64,000 bases of DNA, from the NCBI RefSeq assembly GCF_001427605.1, contig NZ_LMGZ01000001.1, forward strand, positions 118,280 to 182,279, written 5' to 3'. A model generated the notes under the pieces. The model was given only the letters and a program-made list of their open reading frames with translations, was not told the DNA's origin and searched no databases. The position numbers were made by a program, and so were the translations under genes. Numbering within the stretch: the first letter of the stretch is position 1; every line of letters begins with the position of its first letter. Origin of the DNA: Devosia sp. Root635. GTDB lineage: Bacteria > Pseudomonadota > Alphaproteobacteria > Rhizobiales > Devosiaceae. Below are positions 26,298 through 35,025 of this stretch, one piece after another.

Positions 26298-27284
26298 TCA
26301 ATAAATCTTCGAGAATTCTTCGATGTTGGACTTGTCGAAGGTGAACGGAGGCGCCATGGCGCCCGAGTTCGTATCATCCAGCGTCAGCTCGCCCATGCGG
26401 CCCATCGACAGGGTGGCGCCGGGAGCGGCTTCCCCGCCTTCGACCAGGTCATTGGCCAGCATCACGGCCGCATAGCCCAGGTCGATCGGGTTCCACAAAG
26501 CCACCGCCTGGCTCGCGCCATTGTCGATGAACTGCTTGAACTCGCTCGGCAGCGCCAGGCCGGTCACGTTGACCTTGCCGATCAGGCCCTGGTCGGTCAC
26601 CACCTGCGCAGCCGCCACGACGCCGACCGTGGTCGGGGCGATGATGGCTTTGAGATCGGGATAGGAGGCGATGAGGCCCTTGGCTTCGTCGGTCGACTTC
26701 ACCGAGTCATCGTCGCCATACACAACCGAGACGAGGTTGATATTGGGGAACTTTTCCGGGATGGCGGCCTTGGCGGCGTCGATCCAGGCATTCTGGTTGG
26801 TCGCGGTGGAAGCGGCCGAGAGGATCGCCACGTCGCCGCCTTCCGGCAGATAGTCGGCGGCCAGCTTGATGATGGTCTCGCCGATCAGGCCGATATCGGA
26901 CGGGTTGAGGTGAAGCTGGCGGCCTTCGGGCGCAACGCCCGAATCCCAGGAAATCACCTTGATGCCGCGTTCCATGGCCTTCTGCAGCGCCGGCACCAGG
27001 GCGTCGGGATCATTGGCCGAGATGGCGATGGCGTCGACCTGCTGGGCGATCAGCGAGTTGACGACTTCGATCTGGGCTTCGGCCGTGGCAGCGGTGGGGC
27101 CGGTATAGATGACTTCGACGTCACCCAGTTCGGCGGCCGCTTCCTGGGCGCCCTTGTTGGCGGCGTCGAAGAAGCCGTTGCCGAGCGACTTCACCACCAG
27201 CGCGATGCGGGTCTGGGCATAGGCGGGGGCGGCGAGCAGCACTGCGACGGCAGTGGTGGTAGCCAGGAGCTTCAAGAGTTTCAT
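26298..27284 (-). CDS. rhaS: Rhamnose ABC transporter substrate-binding protein RhaS
   Basis: 328-aa periplasmic sugar-binding protein of the peripla_BP_4 type with a signal peptide ending A-Y-A-Q near residue 24. It lies directly downstream of rhaR (44-base gap) and upstream of rhaT, the R-S-T order known from rhizobial rha loci. It should capture L-rhamnose in the periplasm and deliver it to RhaPQ. Confidence 0.9.
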   Translation of the reverse strand: MKLLKLLATTTAVAVLLAAPAYAQTRIALVVKSLGNGFFDAANKGAQEAAAELGDVEVIYTGPTAATAEAQIEVVNSLIAQQVDAIAISANDPDALVPALQKAMERGIKVISWDSGVAPEGRQLHLNPSDIGLIGETIIKLAADYLPEGGDVAILSAASTATNQNAWIDAAKAAIPEKFPNINLVSVVYGDDDSVKSTDEAKGLIASYPDLKAIIAPTTVGVVAAAQVVTDQGLIGKVNVTGLALPSEFKQFIDNGASQAVALWNPIDLGYAAVMLANDLVEGGEAAPGATLSMGRMGELTLDDTNSGAMAPPFTFDKSNIEEFSKIY

Positions 27285-27328
27285 CTGATATCCCTCCCTG
27301 GGACGTTCTGGTCTTGTTAGGCTTGAAC

Positions 27329-28162
27329 TCAGGCGACCGTTTTCTGGTCACCTTGAGCGCTGGTCTCCGCCACGAGGAGCCGCACGCCTGCCGTTTCCAG
27401 CATTTGCCGGTCTTCGTCGCGGATGCCGCTATCGGTGATGACAGCGGCAATTCGGTCGAGCCCGCACAGGATGAGGCTCGATCTCCCCGAAAACTTCGAT
27501 GAATCCGCCAGCACGATCAGCTCGTCCGCCTGCCCGATCAGGGCCAGTTCGGACTGCACGACCATCGGATCGGCTTCCATCAGCCCATGGGCGCCGATGC
27601 CCTGGCAGCCGATGAACATGCGCTTGGCGTAGAAATGCGATGCCACCACCCCGCCAAAGGGCGACAGGATGACATTCTGCTCGCGATAGATCGTGCCGCC
27701 GGGAATGACGACCGAATTGCGCGAATTGTGGATCAGGAATTCGGCAATGCCGAAGCTGTTGGTGAAGACGCTGAGCCGCTTGCCCGTCAGGTGATGCACC
27801 ATCTGGTAGGTTGTGGTGCCGCCATTGATGATGATCGGCTCGCCATCCTTGCACAGCTCGGCCGCCACGCGGGCAATGGCCCGCTTCTGCGCGATATTGA
27901 GCGTTTCGTTCACCGAGAAGGGCCGCCCCATCAACCCGCCCTGCTCCGGCGGCGTCAGCGCCTCGGCGCCGCCACGCACCCGGCGCACTTGTCCCTGCAC
28001 ATGCAGGGCCGCAATGTCCCGGCGGATCGTCGCTTCCGACGAACCGGTGACCTCGCACAGATCCGCCACCGTCGCGACAGGGCGCGATTGCACGGCGGCC
28101 AATATGACGCGATGACGTTCGGTTTCGTGCAAATGACTTCTCCCTGCTCCATTTGCTTCCAT
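27329..28162 (-). CDS. rhaR: DeoR-family rhamnose regulator RhaR
   Basis: 277-aa DeoR-type repressor: N-terminal helix-turn-helix (about 25-60, with the E-A-T-I-R-R-D-I motif) and a C-terminal sugar-phosphate sensing domain containing I-I-I-N-G-G-T-T-T and the terminal D-R-I-A-A-V-I-T-D region. ATG 28162 is used; a TTG three bases upstream is possible. It is the first gene of the leftward rha operon, divergent from rhaD, and likely controls both through the shared spacer. Confidence 0.9.
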   Translation of the reverse strand: MEANGAGRSHLHETERHRVILAAVQSRPVATVADLCEVTGSSEATIRRDIAALHVQGQVRRVRGGAEALTPPEQGGLMGRPFSVNETLNIAQKRAIARVAAELCKDGEPIIINGGTTTYQMVHHLTGKRLSVFTNSFGIAEFLIHNSRNSVVIPGGTIYREQNVILSPFGGVVASHFYAKRMFIGCQGIGAHGLMEADPMVVQSELALIGQADELIVLADSSKFSGRSSLILCGLDRIAAVITDSGIRDEDRQMLETAGVRLLVAETSAQGDQKTVA

Positions 28163-28174
28163 CAATTCCGGTCA

Positions 28175-28249
28175 GTGTCAATCACCAAAACACCAGATAC
28201 ACTCAATTGCGTTCATATATGACCGATATTGATCGTTTCTGATTGACAC
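28175..28249. promoter_or_regulatory. Paired inverted half-sites between rhaR and rhaD
   Basis: GTGTCAATCA (28175-28184) and TGATTGACAC (28240-28249) are exact inverted copies separated by 55 bases in the divergent control region. This is a good candidate operator pair for the DeoR-type RhaR, allowing looping across both promoters. Each copy also contains TTGACA pointing outward. The left one is too near the rhaR start to serve as a -35. Confidence 0.55.
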
Positions 28250-28305
28250 GACTTCGGATTCTATGGCCTTGTCCGGGCAAACGTATGGAAGCACCACATA
28301 CTCGA

Positions 28306-28377
28306 TGTCACCCCGGCCTTGAGCCGGGGCCCATCCTGAGATCTCAAGATGGATCCCGGCTCAAGGCCGGGATGACA
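28306..28377. repeat. Palindromic repeat, family D
   Basis: TGTCACCCCGGCCTTGAGCC and GGCTCAAGGCCGGGATGACA are inverted arms around CCATCCTGAGATCTCAAGATGG. It lies in the untranslated leader of rhaD and is related in design to 9337-9422. Confidence 0.8.
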
Positions 28378-28445
28378 CCGTGGATGGGGCGGCCATCTGC
28401 ACCAGCGCTCGCAATGCGCGACGCCTATTCTTCGGGAGGAATGTC

Positions 28446-30542
28446 ATGTCCACCGCGCCCAAGCGCCTTGAAAACAAGTGGGACGACGCCAAGGCGGCCG
28501 CGATGAGCGAGCCGGAGCGCCTTGTCTACCGCTCCAACCTGCTGGGGTCAGACAAGCGCGTGACCAATTACGGTGGCGGCAACACCTCCTCCAAGATCAT
28601 GCAGAAGGACCCTCTGACCGGCCAGGAGGTCGAAGTGCTCTGGGTCAAGGGTTCGGGCGGCGACAGCGCCTCGATCAAGCTCGATGGCTTTTCGACCCTC
28701 TATATGGAAAAGCTCCGCGCCCTCAAGGGCCTCTATCGCGGCGTCGACTATGAGGACGAGATGGTGGGCTACCTGCCCCACGCCACCTTCAATCTCAATC
28801 CCCGCGCCGCCTCCATCGACACCCCGCTCCATGCCTATGTGAACCGCCCCTTCGTCGATCACATGCACCCCGACGCCATCATCGCCATCGCTGCCAGCAA
28901 GAACAGCAGGGAACTGACCCAGAAAATCTTCGGCGACACGATCGGCTGGCTGCCGTGGAAGAAGCCCGGCTTCGAGCTGGGCCTGTGGCTGGGCAAATTC
29001 TGCGAGGAAAACCCCAATGCCAAGGGCCTGATCCTCGAGTCCCATGGCCTCTTCACCTGGGGCGACACGCCCAAGCAATGCTACGAAACCACAATCGGCG
29101 TCATCAATCAGGCCATCGAATGGTTCGAGCAGCAGACCGAAGGCAAGACCATTTTCGGCGGCAAGGCCGTCGATAGCCTGCCATCAGACCAGCGCCGCGC
29201 CATCGCCGCGCGGCTGATGCCGAAAATCCGCGGCTTCATCTCGGAAGACAGCCACAAGCTGGGCCATTTCGACGACTCCGCCGCCGTCCTCGAATTCGTC
29301 AATTCCAACGACCTCCGGCCTCTCGCGGCATTGGGCACATCCTGCCCCGACCACTTCCTGCGCACCAAGATCCGCCCGCTGGTGATCGACTTCGACCCGG
29401 CCAATCCTGACGTGGACGCCGTCATATCCGGCCTCGCCGACCAGATCGCCGCCTATCGCGTCGACTACCAGGCCTATTACGACCGCTGCAAACACGACAA
29501 TTCGCCCGCCGTGCGCGACCCCAATGCCGTGGTCTACCTGATGCCCGGCGTCGGCATGTTCACCTTCGCCAAGGACAAGGCCACCGCCCGCATTTCGGGC
29601 GAATTCTACGTCAACGCCATCAACGTGATGCGCGGCGCCTCGACCGTCTCCACCTATGTCGGCCTGCCCGAACAGGAAGCCTTCGATATCGAATACTGGC
29701 TGCTCGAAGAGGCCAAGCTGGCCCGCATGCCCAAGCCCAAATCCCTGGCCGGACAGATCGCTCTGGTCACCGGCGGCGCCGGCGGCATCGGCAAGGCCAC
29801 CGCCGTCCGCCTGCTACGCGAAGGCGCCTGCGTCGTCCTCGCCGATATCGACGAAACTGCGCTGGCCGCCGCCAGTGACGAACTGGGCGGTGCTTTCGGC
29901 AAGGATTTCGTCCGTCCGGTCAAGCTCAACGTGACGCAAGAAGCCGTGGTCATCGCGGGCTTTGCGGAAGCCGTGGTCGAATTCGGCGGCCTCGACATTC
30001 TCGTCTCCAATGCCGGCATCGCCTCCTCGGCCCCGATCGAGGACACCTCGCTCGAGCTGTGGAACAAGAATATGGACATTCTGTCCACGGGCTATTTCCT
30101 CGTCAGCCGCGAAGCCTTCCGCCTGTTCCGCCAGCAGAAGATCGGCGGCAATGTCGTCTTCGTCGCCAGTAAGAACGGCCTCGCCGCTTCGCCCAATGCC
30201 TCGGCCTATTGCACAGCAAAGGCCGCCGAAATCCACCTTGCCCGGTGCCTCGCCCTCGAAGGAGCCGCCGAGCAGATCCGCGTCAATGTGGTCAATCCCG
30301 ACGCAGTCCTGCGCGGCTCCAAGATCTGGGCCGGCGAATGGCTGGAGCAGCGCGCCTCGACCTACAAGACCGACAAGGATGGCCTCGAGGAAATGTACCG
30401 CGAACGCTCGATGCTCAAGCGCTCCGTCTTCCCCGAGGACATTGCCGAAGCCATCTATTTCTTCGCCTCGGACGCCTCGGCCAAGTCCACCGGCAACATC
30501 ATCAACGTCGACGCGGGCAACGCGCAGAGCTTTACACGGTAA
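28446..30542 (+). CDS. rhaD: Bifunctional rhamnulose-1-phosphate aldolase / short-chain dehydrogenase
   Basis: 698-aa fusion. The N-terminal part (about 1-420) is a class II aldolase with metal-binding histidines around V-D-H-M-H-P-D and E-S-H-G-L; it should split L-rhamnulose-1-phosphate into dihydroxyacetone phosphate and L-lactaldehyde. The C-terminal part is an SDR with the NAD loop T-G-G-A-G-G-I-G (about 442-449) and Tyr588-x3-Lys592, expected to oxidise or reduce lactaldehyde. The start is ATG 28446 with GGAGGA just upstream. The fused form is usual in rhizobia and relatives. It is followed by rhaI. Confidence 0.92.
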   Translation: MSTAPKRLENKWDDAKAAAMSEPERLVYRSNLLGSDKRVTNYGGGNTSSKIMQKDPLTGQEVEVLWVKGSGGDSASIKLDGFSTLYMEKLRALKGLYRGVDYEDEMVGYLPHATFNLNPRAASIDTPLHAYVNRPFVDHMHPDAIIAIAASKNSRELTQKIFGDTIGWLPWKKPGFELGLWLGKFCEENPNAKGLILESHGLFTWGDTPKQCYETTIGVINQAIEWFEQQTEGKTIFGGKAVDSLPSDQRRAIAARLMPKIRGFISEDSHKLGHFDDSAAVLEFVNSNDLRPLAALGTSCPDHFLRTKIRPLVIDFDPANPDVDAVISGLADQIAAYRVDYQAYYDRCKHDNSPAVRDPNAVVYLMPGVGMFTFAKDKATARISGEFYVNAINVMRGASTVSTYVGLPEQEAFDIEYWLLEEAKLARMPKPKSLAGQIALVTGGAGGIGKATAVRLLREGACVVLADIDETALAAASDELGGAFGKDFVRPVKLNVTQEAVVIAGFAEAVVEFGGLDILVSNAGIASSAPIEDTSLELWNKNMDILSTGYFLVSREAFRLFRQQKIGGNVVFVASKNGLAASPNASAYCTAKAAEIHLARCLALEGAAEQIRVNVVNPDAVLRGSKIWAGEWLEQRASTYKTDKDGLEEMYRERSMLKRSVFPEDIAEAIYFFASDASAKSTGNIINVDAGNAQSFTR

Positions 30543-30562
30543 GTTCAATGAAGGGGCCGAAA

Positions 30563-30673
30563 GACCCCCTCCCCGGCCCTCCCCTCAAGGAGGAGGGAGG
30601 GCCTACACCAACACCGGATGCGCGGCTCCTGTCCTTCCCTCCCCCTTGAGGGGAGGGACCGTGGGAGGGGGTC
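30563..30673. repeat. Palindromic repeat, family A, between rhaD and rhaI
   Basis: GACCCCCTCCCC…CCCTCCCCTCAAGG opens the element and CCCTCCCCCTTGAGGGGAGG…GGGAGGGGGTC closes it, with the order of arms reversed relative to most family A copies. Confidence 0.8.
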
Positions 30674-30694
30674 GCTGAGGGAGGCACGAAACAA

Positions 30695-31984
30695 ATGACC
30701 GAAACAATCATAGACAAATCCACCATCGAAGCCGAAAACGCCCGCCGCGCGGCCGACCTCCATGTCGATTACGACACCCTCGGCGAACGCCTCGACCGTC
30801 GCGGCGTCGATATCGACGCCATCAAGGCCAAAGTCGCCGCCTTCAACGTCGCCGTCCCCTCCTGGGGCGTCGGCACCGGCGGCACCCGCTTTGCCCGCTT
30901 CCCCGGCAAGGGCGAGCCGCGCGACATCTTCGACAAGATCGAGGATTGCGCCGTCATCGCCCAGCTCACCCAGGCCACCCGCACCGTCTCCCTCCATATT
31001 CCATGGGACAAGGCCGATCCGAACCGCCTGAAGCAGGCCGCCAGCCGCTTCAATCTCGGCTTCGACGCCATGAATTCCAATACCTTCGCTGATGCGGCCG
31101 GCCAGCTCCAGTCCTACAAGTTCGGCTCGCTCTCCGCCGCCGACGCCGCCACGCGCAATCAGGCCATCGAGCACAACCTCGAATGTATCGAGATCGGCCA
31201 GACCATCGGCTCCAAGGCCCTCACCGTCTGGATCGGCGACGGCTCCAACTTCCCCGGCCAGGTGAATTTCACCCGGCAGTTCGAGCATTACCTCGACTCG
31301 ATGAAGTCCATCTACGCCGCCCTGCCCGATGACTGGCGCGTCTATACCGAACACAAGATGTACGAGCCGGCGTTCTATTCGACCGTGGTGCAGGATTGGG
31401 GCACCAATTACCTCATCGCCAGGGAGCTCGGCGACAAGGCCTATTGCCTGGTCGATCTCGGCCACCATGCGCCCAACGTCAATATCGAGATGATCGTCGC
31501 CCGCCTCGCCCAGTTCGGCAAGCTCGGAGGCTTCCATTTCAACGACAGCAAATATGGCGACGACGACCTCGATGCCGGCTCGATCGACCCGTTCCGCCTG
31601 TTCCTCGTCTTCAACGAACTGGTGGATGCCGAAAGCCGCGACAAGGATTTCCACCCCGCCCACATGCTCGACCAGTCGCACAATGTCACCGACCCCATCG
31701 AGTCCCTGATGCTGTCGGCCGCCGATGTGCAGCGCGCCTACGCGCAGGCCCTGCTGGTCGACCGCACCGAGCTCAAGGCGGCCCAGCAGGCCAACGACGC
31801 CCTCGCCGCCACCCAGGCCTTGCGCCTGGCCTATCGCACCGATGTCGAGCCCATCCTGGCCATGGCCCGCATGGAACAGGGCGGCGCCATCGATCCGCTC
31901 GCCACCTATCGCGCCTCCGGCTACCGCGCCAAAGTCGCCGAAGTCCGTCCCGAGGTCGCGGTCGGGTCGAGCGGCATCGTCTAA
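30695..31984 (+). CDS. rhaI: L-rhamnose isomerase (rhizobial type)
   Basis: 429-aa TIM-barrel sugar isomerase converting L-rhamnose to L-rhamnulose. Likely metal ligands fall in Y-T-E-H-K-M-Y, V-D-L-G-H-H and G-F-H-F-N-D-S-K-Y. It is the RhaI type found downstream of the fused RhaD in rhizobia, not the enterobacterial RhaA. Separated from rhaD by a repeat but on the same strand, so probably co-transcribed. A terminator lies 96 bases downstream. Confidence 0.92.
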   Translation: MTETIIDKSTIEAENARRAADLHVDYDTLGERLDRRGVDIDAIKAKVAAFNVAVPSWGVGTGGTRFARFPGKGEPRDIFDKIEDCAVIAQLTQATRTVSLHIPWDKADPNRLKQAASRFNLGFDAMNSNTFADAAGQLQSYKFGSLSAADAATRNQAIEHNLECIEIGQTIGSKALTVWIGDGSNFPGQVNFTRQFEHYLDSMKSIYAALPDDWRVYTEHKMYEPAFYSTVVQDWGTNYLIARELGDKAYCLVDLGHHAPNVNIEMIVARLAQFGKLGGFHFNDSKYGDDDLDAGSIDPFRLFLVFNELVDAESRDKDFHPAHMLDQSHNVTDPIESLMLSAADVQRAYAQALLVDRTELKAAQQANDALAATQALRLAYRTDVEPILAMARMEQGGAIDPLATYRASGYRAKVAEVRPEVAVGSSGIV

Positions 31985-32029
31985 GAGCACGTCAGCAAAA
32001 GTGGGAACCGGTTTTGCGGTTCGACGTGC
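31985..32029. repeat. RIME-like palindrome after rhaI
   Basis: GCACGTC (31987-31993) and GACGTGC (32023-32029) are inverted arms around AGCAAAAGTGGGAACCGGTTT. The AAAGTGGGAACCGGTTTT core is a dispersed palindrome familiar from rhizobial genomes; that comparison is from memory. Confidence 0.65.
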
Positions 32030-32080
32030 GACACGCAAAAGGCAGAATTTCCAACGCACCTCCCCGCGCTGGAAATAACG

Positions 32081-32108
32081 AGGCCCGGTGAGCAATCACC
32101 GGGCCTTT
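32081..32108 (+). terminator. Rho-independent terminator of rhaDI
   Basis: AGGCCCGGTG-AGCAAT-CACCGGGCCT is a perfect 10-bp stem followed by TTCGTTT. It ends the rhaD-rhaI transcript. Confidence 0.85.
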
Positions 32109-32377
32109 CGTTTGCGCCAACGAAACGCGATTGTCTCAGTCGACTCCCTCCCCCTTGCGGGGAGGGATCAAGGGTGGGGGGTGTTTAGCCCCGATATGCG
32201 GGCCAAATCACACCCCCTCCCAACCTCCCCCGTCAAGGGGGAGGAGCCGCGCGGTGGTTGGGTTGAAGTCATGCGATGGCCCTACCCACGAGGAGGCAAC
32301 AGGCGGCAGCGGTGGCAACCGCAAGCGCCACCACTCAACGCTAACAGTCCGCTAACATTAGCGGCCCTCTGCTAACG
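32109..32377. other. Convergent spacer between rhaI and mmsA
   Basis: No gene seen. It holds a family A' repeat and, at 32336-32372, three GCTAAC copies, one of them within the palindrome CGCTAACATTAGCG (32352-32365). Confidence 0.5.
32144..32258. repeat. Palindromic repeat, family A'
   Basis: CCCTCCCCCTTGCGGGGAGG, the core GCCCCGATATGCGGGC and CCCCCGTCAAGGGGGAGG. It is nearly collinear with the copies at 19314 and 54762. Confidence 0.85.
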
Positions 32378-33874
32378 CTATTTCATCGTCGGAAACTGGA
32401 ACTCAGCCCCATCCTTGATGCCGCTCGGCCAGCGCGTCGTCACCGTCTTCACCTTGGTCCAGAACTGCATGGAGTCCGTGCCATACTGGTTCAAATCCCC
32501 GAACGAACTGGCCTTCCAGCCGCCGAAGCTGTGATAGGCCACCGGCACCGGAACGGGCACGTTCACCCCCACCATGCCGACATTGACCCTTGCCGCGAAA
32601 TCGCGCGCCGCGTCGCCGTCGCGGGTGAAGATGGCCACGCCATTGCCGTAGGGATTTTTCGACGGCAGCTCAAGGGCTTCCTCATAGTTCTTCGCCCGCA
32701 CCACCGACAGCACCGGCCCGAAGATTTCTTCCTTGTAGATGTCCATATCGGTGGTCACATGGTCGAACAGGCACGGCCCGACAAAGAAGCCACCCTCATA
32801 GCCCTGAAGCGAGAAATCCCGCCCATCGACCACCAGCGTGGCGCCCTGCTCCACGCCCTTGTCCACAAGCCCGAGCACACGGCTCTTGGCCGCCGCAGTG
32901 ATCAGCGGCCCCATTTCCGAAGCTCGATCCGTCGCCGGCCCGACCTTGAGCGCATCGATCCGCGGGCGCAAAGCCGCGATGATCTTGTCGGCGGTCGCAT
33001 CACCTACCGGCACCGCCACCGAGACCGCCATGCAGCGCTCGCCGGCTGCACCATAGCCCGAGCCCATCAGCGCATCGGCGGCCTTTTCCATATCGGCATC
33101 GGGCATGATGATCATGTGGTTCTTGGCCCCACCAAAGGCCTGAACCCGCTTACCATTTGCCGCTGCCGTGGCGTAGACATAGCGCGCAATCGGGGTCGAG
33201 CCGACAAAGCTCACCGCCGCAATCGCCTCGTGTTCCAGAATGCCGTCCACCGTCGCCTTGCCGCCCTGCACCACATTGAGCACGCCCTTGGGCAGCCCGG
33301 CCTCGATGGCCAGTTGCGCCAGGCGCACCGGCACGGAGGGGTCGCGTTCCGAAGGCTTGAGAATGAAGGCGTTGCCCGCCGCAATGGCCGGCGACAGCAT
33401 CCAGAGCGGGATCATGGCCGGGAAGTTGAACGGGGTTATCCCCGCGCCGATGCCCACCGGCTGGCGCATGGAATACATATCTATCCCCGGCCCCGCCCCC
33501 TCGGTGTAAGCTCCCTTCAGCAGATGCGGTGCGCCGGCCACGAATTCGGCCACTTCCAACCCGCGCAGCACATCCCCCTTGGCATCATCGAAGGTCTTGC
33601 CATGCTCGGCACTCAGCAATTCGGCCAGTTCGTCCATATGCTGGTTGAGCAAAGCCACATAGTTGAAGAACACTCTTGCACGTCTTTGGGGATTGGTCGC
33701 GGCCCAAGCCGGCTGCGCCGCAGAAGCCGAAGCGACAGCCGCATCGAGATCGGCTTTGGTCGCCAGCGCCACCCGCGCCTGCACCTCACCGGTGGCGGGG
33801 TTGAACACATCCTGAAATTCGGTGCTGGAACCGGTCGTTTCGACGCCGTCGATGAAATGGCCAATGGTGCGCAT
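32378..33874 (-). CDS. mmsA: CoA-acylating methylmalonate-semialdehyde dehydrogenase
   Basis: 498-aa aldehyde dehydrogenase of the MmsA/IolA group, which oxidises (methyl)malonate semialdehyde to propionyl- or acetyl-CoA in valine, thymine or inositol breakdown. The catalytic cysteine is Cys281 in G-E-R-C-M-A; the F-G-G-A-K-N-H segment is typical of MmsA. No valine or inositol genes flank it, so the pathway it serves is not clear from context. A divergent LysR regulator gene begins 275 bases upstream and may control it. Confidence 0.92.
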   Translation of the reverse strand: MRTIGHFIDGVETTGSSTEFQDVFNPATGEVQARVALATKADLDAAVASASAAQPAWAATNPQRRARVFFNYVALLNQHMDELAELLSAEHGKTFDDAKGDVLRGLEVAEFVAGAPHLLKGAYTEGAGPGIDMYSMRQPVGIGAGITPFNFPAMIPLWMLSPAIAAGNAFILKPSERDPSVPVRLAQLAIEAGLPKGVLNVVQGGKATVDGILEHEAIAAVSFVGSTPIARYVYATAAANGKRVQAFGGAKNHMIIMPDADMEKAADALMGSGYGAAGERCMAVSVAVPVGDATADKIIAALRPRIDALKVGPATDRASEMGPLITAAAKSRVLGLVDKGVEQGATLVVDGRDFSLQGYEGGFFVGPCLFDHVTTDMDIYKEEIFGPVLSVVRAKNYEEALELPSKNPYGNGVAIFTRDGDAARDFAARVNVGMVGVNVPVPVPVAYHSFGGWKASSFGDLNQYGTDSMQFWTKVKTVTTRWPSGIKDGAEFQFPTMK

Positions 33875-33993
33875 GAGGCTCTCCTTGCTCGGATATCCTC
33901 ATCGCGCTATAAATTCTGATGTTCAACACGATAGATTTCGCATCTGTTGTGCAGAAATTATAGCTGTTCGACGATGAGTACCATGCTTCCACA

Positions 33994-34108
33994 ACCACCG
34001 GACAGCACCTCCCCCTTGACGGGGGAGGCTGGGAGGGGGTGGCGGTTAGCCCGGATATCCGGGCCAAACACCCCCCACCCTTGATCCCTCCCCGCAAGGG
34101 GGAGGGAG
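33994..34108. repeat. Palindromic repeat, family A' (reversed)
   Basis: Inverted orientation of the 19314/54762 element: CCACCGGACAGCACC, then CCTCCCCCTTGACGGGGGAGG, the core GCCCGGATATCCGGGC, and CCCTCCCCGCAAGGGGGAGG. It lies in the mmsA-LysR divergent spacer. Confidence 0.85.
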
Positions 34109-34149
34109 ACGACTGGACCGGTCGCGCCCCCAAAAACCCAAGGAATCCA

Positions 34150-35025
34150 ATGAACTGGGACGACATTCGCATCTTCCTCGCCGTCGCCCGTAGCGGCCAG
34201 ATCCTCGGCGCTGCCAGAGCCCTGAACCTCAATCACGCCACCGTCGCCCGCCGCCTCACCGCGCTCGAAACCGCCCTGGGCAGCACGCTCTTCATCCGCC
34301 GCACCAATGGCTCCGACCTGTCCCCTAGCGGCGAACGCTTCCTTGTCCATGCCGAAGCCATGGAAAGCGCCATGCTGGCCGCCAGCGAATCCGCCGGCGC
34401 TGACAGCCGCATCGATGGCGTGGTCCGGGTCGGCGCGCCCGATGGCTTCGGCGTCGCCTTCCTCGCCCCCCGCCTGGGCGAGCTCACCGAGCGCCACAAG
34501 GGCCTGCGCATCGAACTGGTCCCCGTCCCCCGCGCCTTCTCGCTGTCCCGCCGCGAGGCCGACATTGCCGTCACCCTGGAACGCCCCCGCGAAGGCCGGC
34601 TGGTCGCCCGCAAGCTCACCGACTACCGTCTCGGCCTCTACGCCTCGCAGCCCTATCTCGACCGCAATGGCACCCCCGCGAGCCTGGCCGATCTCGCAGC
34701 CCACCGCCTCGTCGGCTATGTCGAAGACCTGCTCTATACGGCCTCGCTCGACTACACCGCCGAATTCCTCAAGGGCTGGCATTCCTCGCTCGCCGTCTCC
34801 TCGGCCATGGGCCAGACCGAGGCGGTGCGGGCCGGGGCCGGCATCGGCATTCTCCACGCCTTCATGGCCGGCCGCGACACCGGCCTCGTTCCCGTCCTGC
34901 CCGCCCACACGCTGACCCGCAGCTACTGGACCGTCATGCACGAAGACCTCCGCACCATCAGCCGCGTGGCGCTGGTGGCCGATTTCCTGGCCGAGATCGT
35001 CACGCGGGATAGGGCGATATTCTAG
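34150..35025 (+). CDS. LysR-family regulator (divergent from mmsA)
   Basis: 291 aa. The N-terminal winged helix-turn-helix (about 1-60) contains A-R-A-L-N-L-N-H-A-T-V-A-R-R-L; the rest is the LysR substrate-binding domain. I chose ATG 34150, after the repeat, although the frame is open upstream. Its position back-to-back with mmsA suggests it regulates that gene. It overlaps the next LysR gene tail-to-tail by four bases. Confidence 0.85.
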   Translation: MNWDDIRIFLAVARSGQILGAARALNLNHATVARRLTALETALGSTLFIRRTNGSDLSPSGERFLVHAEAMESAMLAASESAGADSRIDGVVRVGAPDGFGVAFLAPRLGELTERHKGLRIELVPVPRAFSLSRREADIAVTLERPREGRLVARKLTDYRLGLYASQPYLDRNGTPASLADLAAHRLVGYVEDLLYTASLDYTAEFLKGWHSSLAVSSAMGQTEAVRAGAGIGILHAFMAGRDTGLVPVLPAHTLTRSYWTVMHEDLRTISRVALVADFLAEIVTRDRAIF

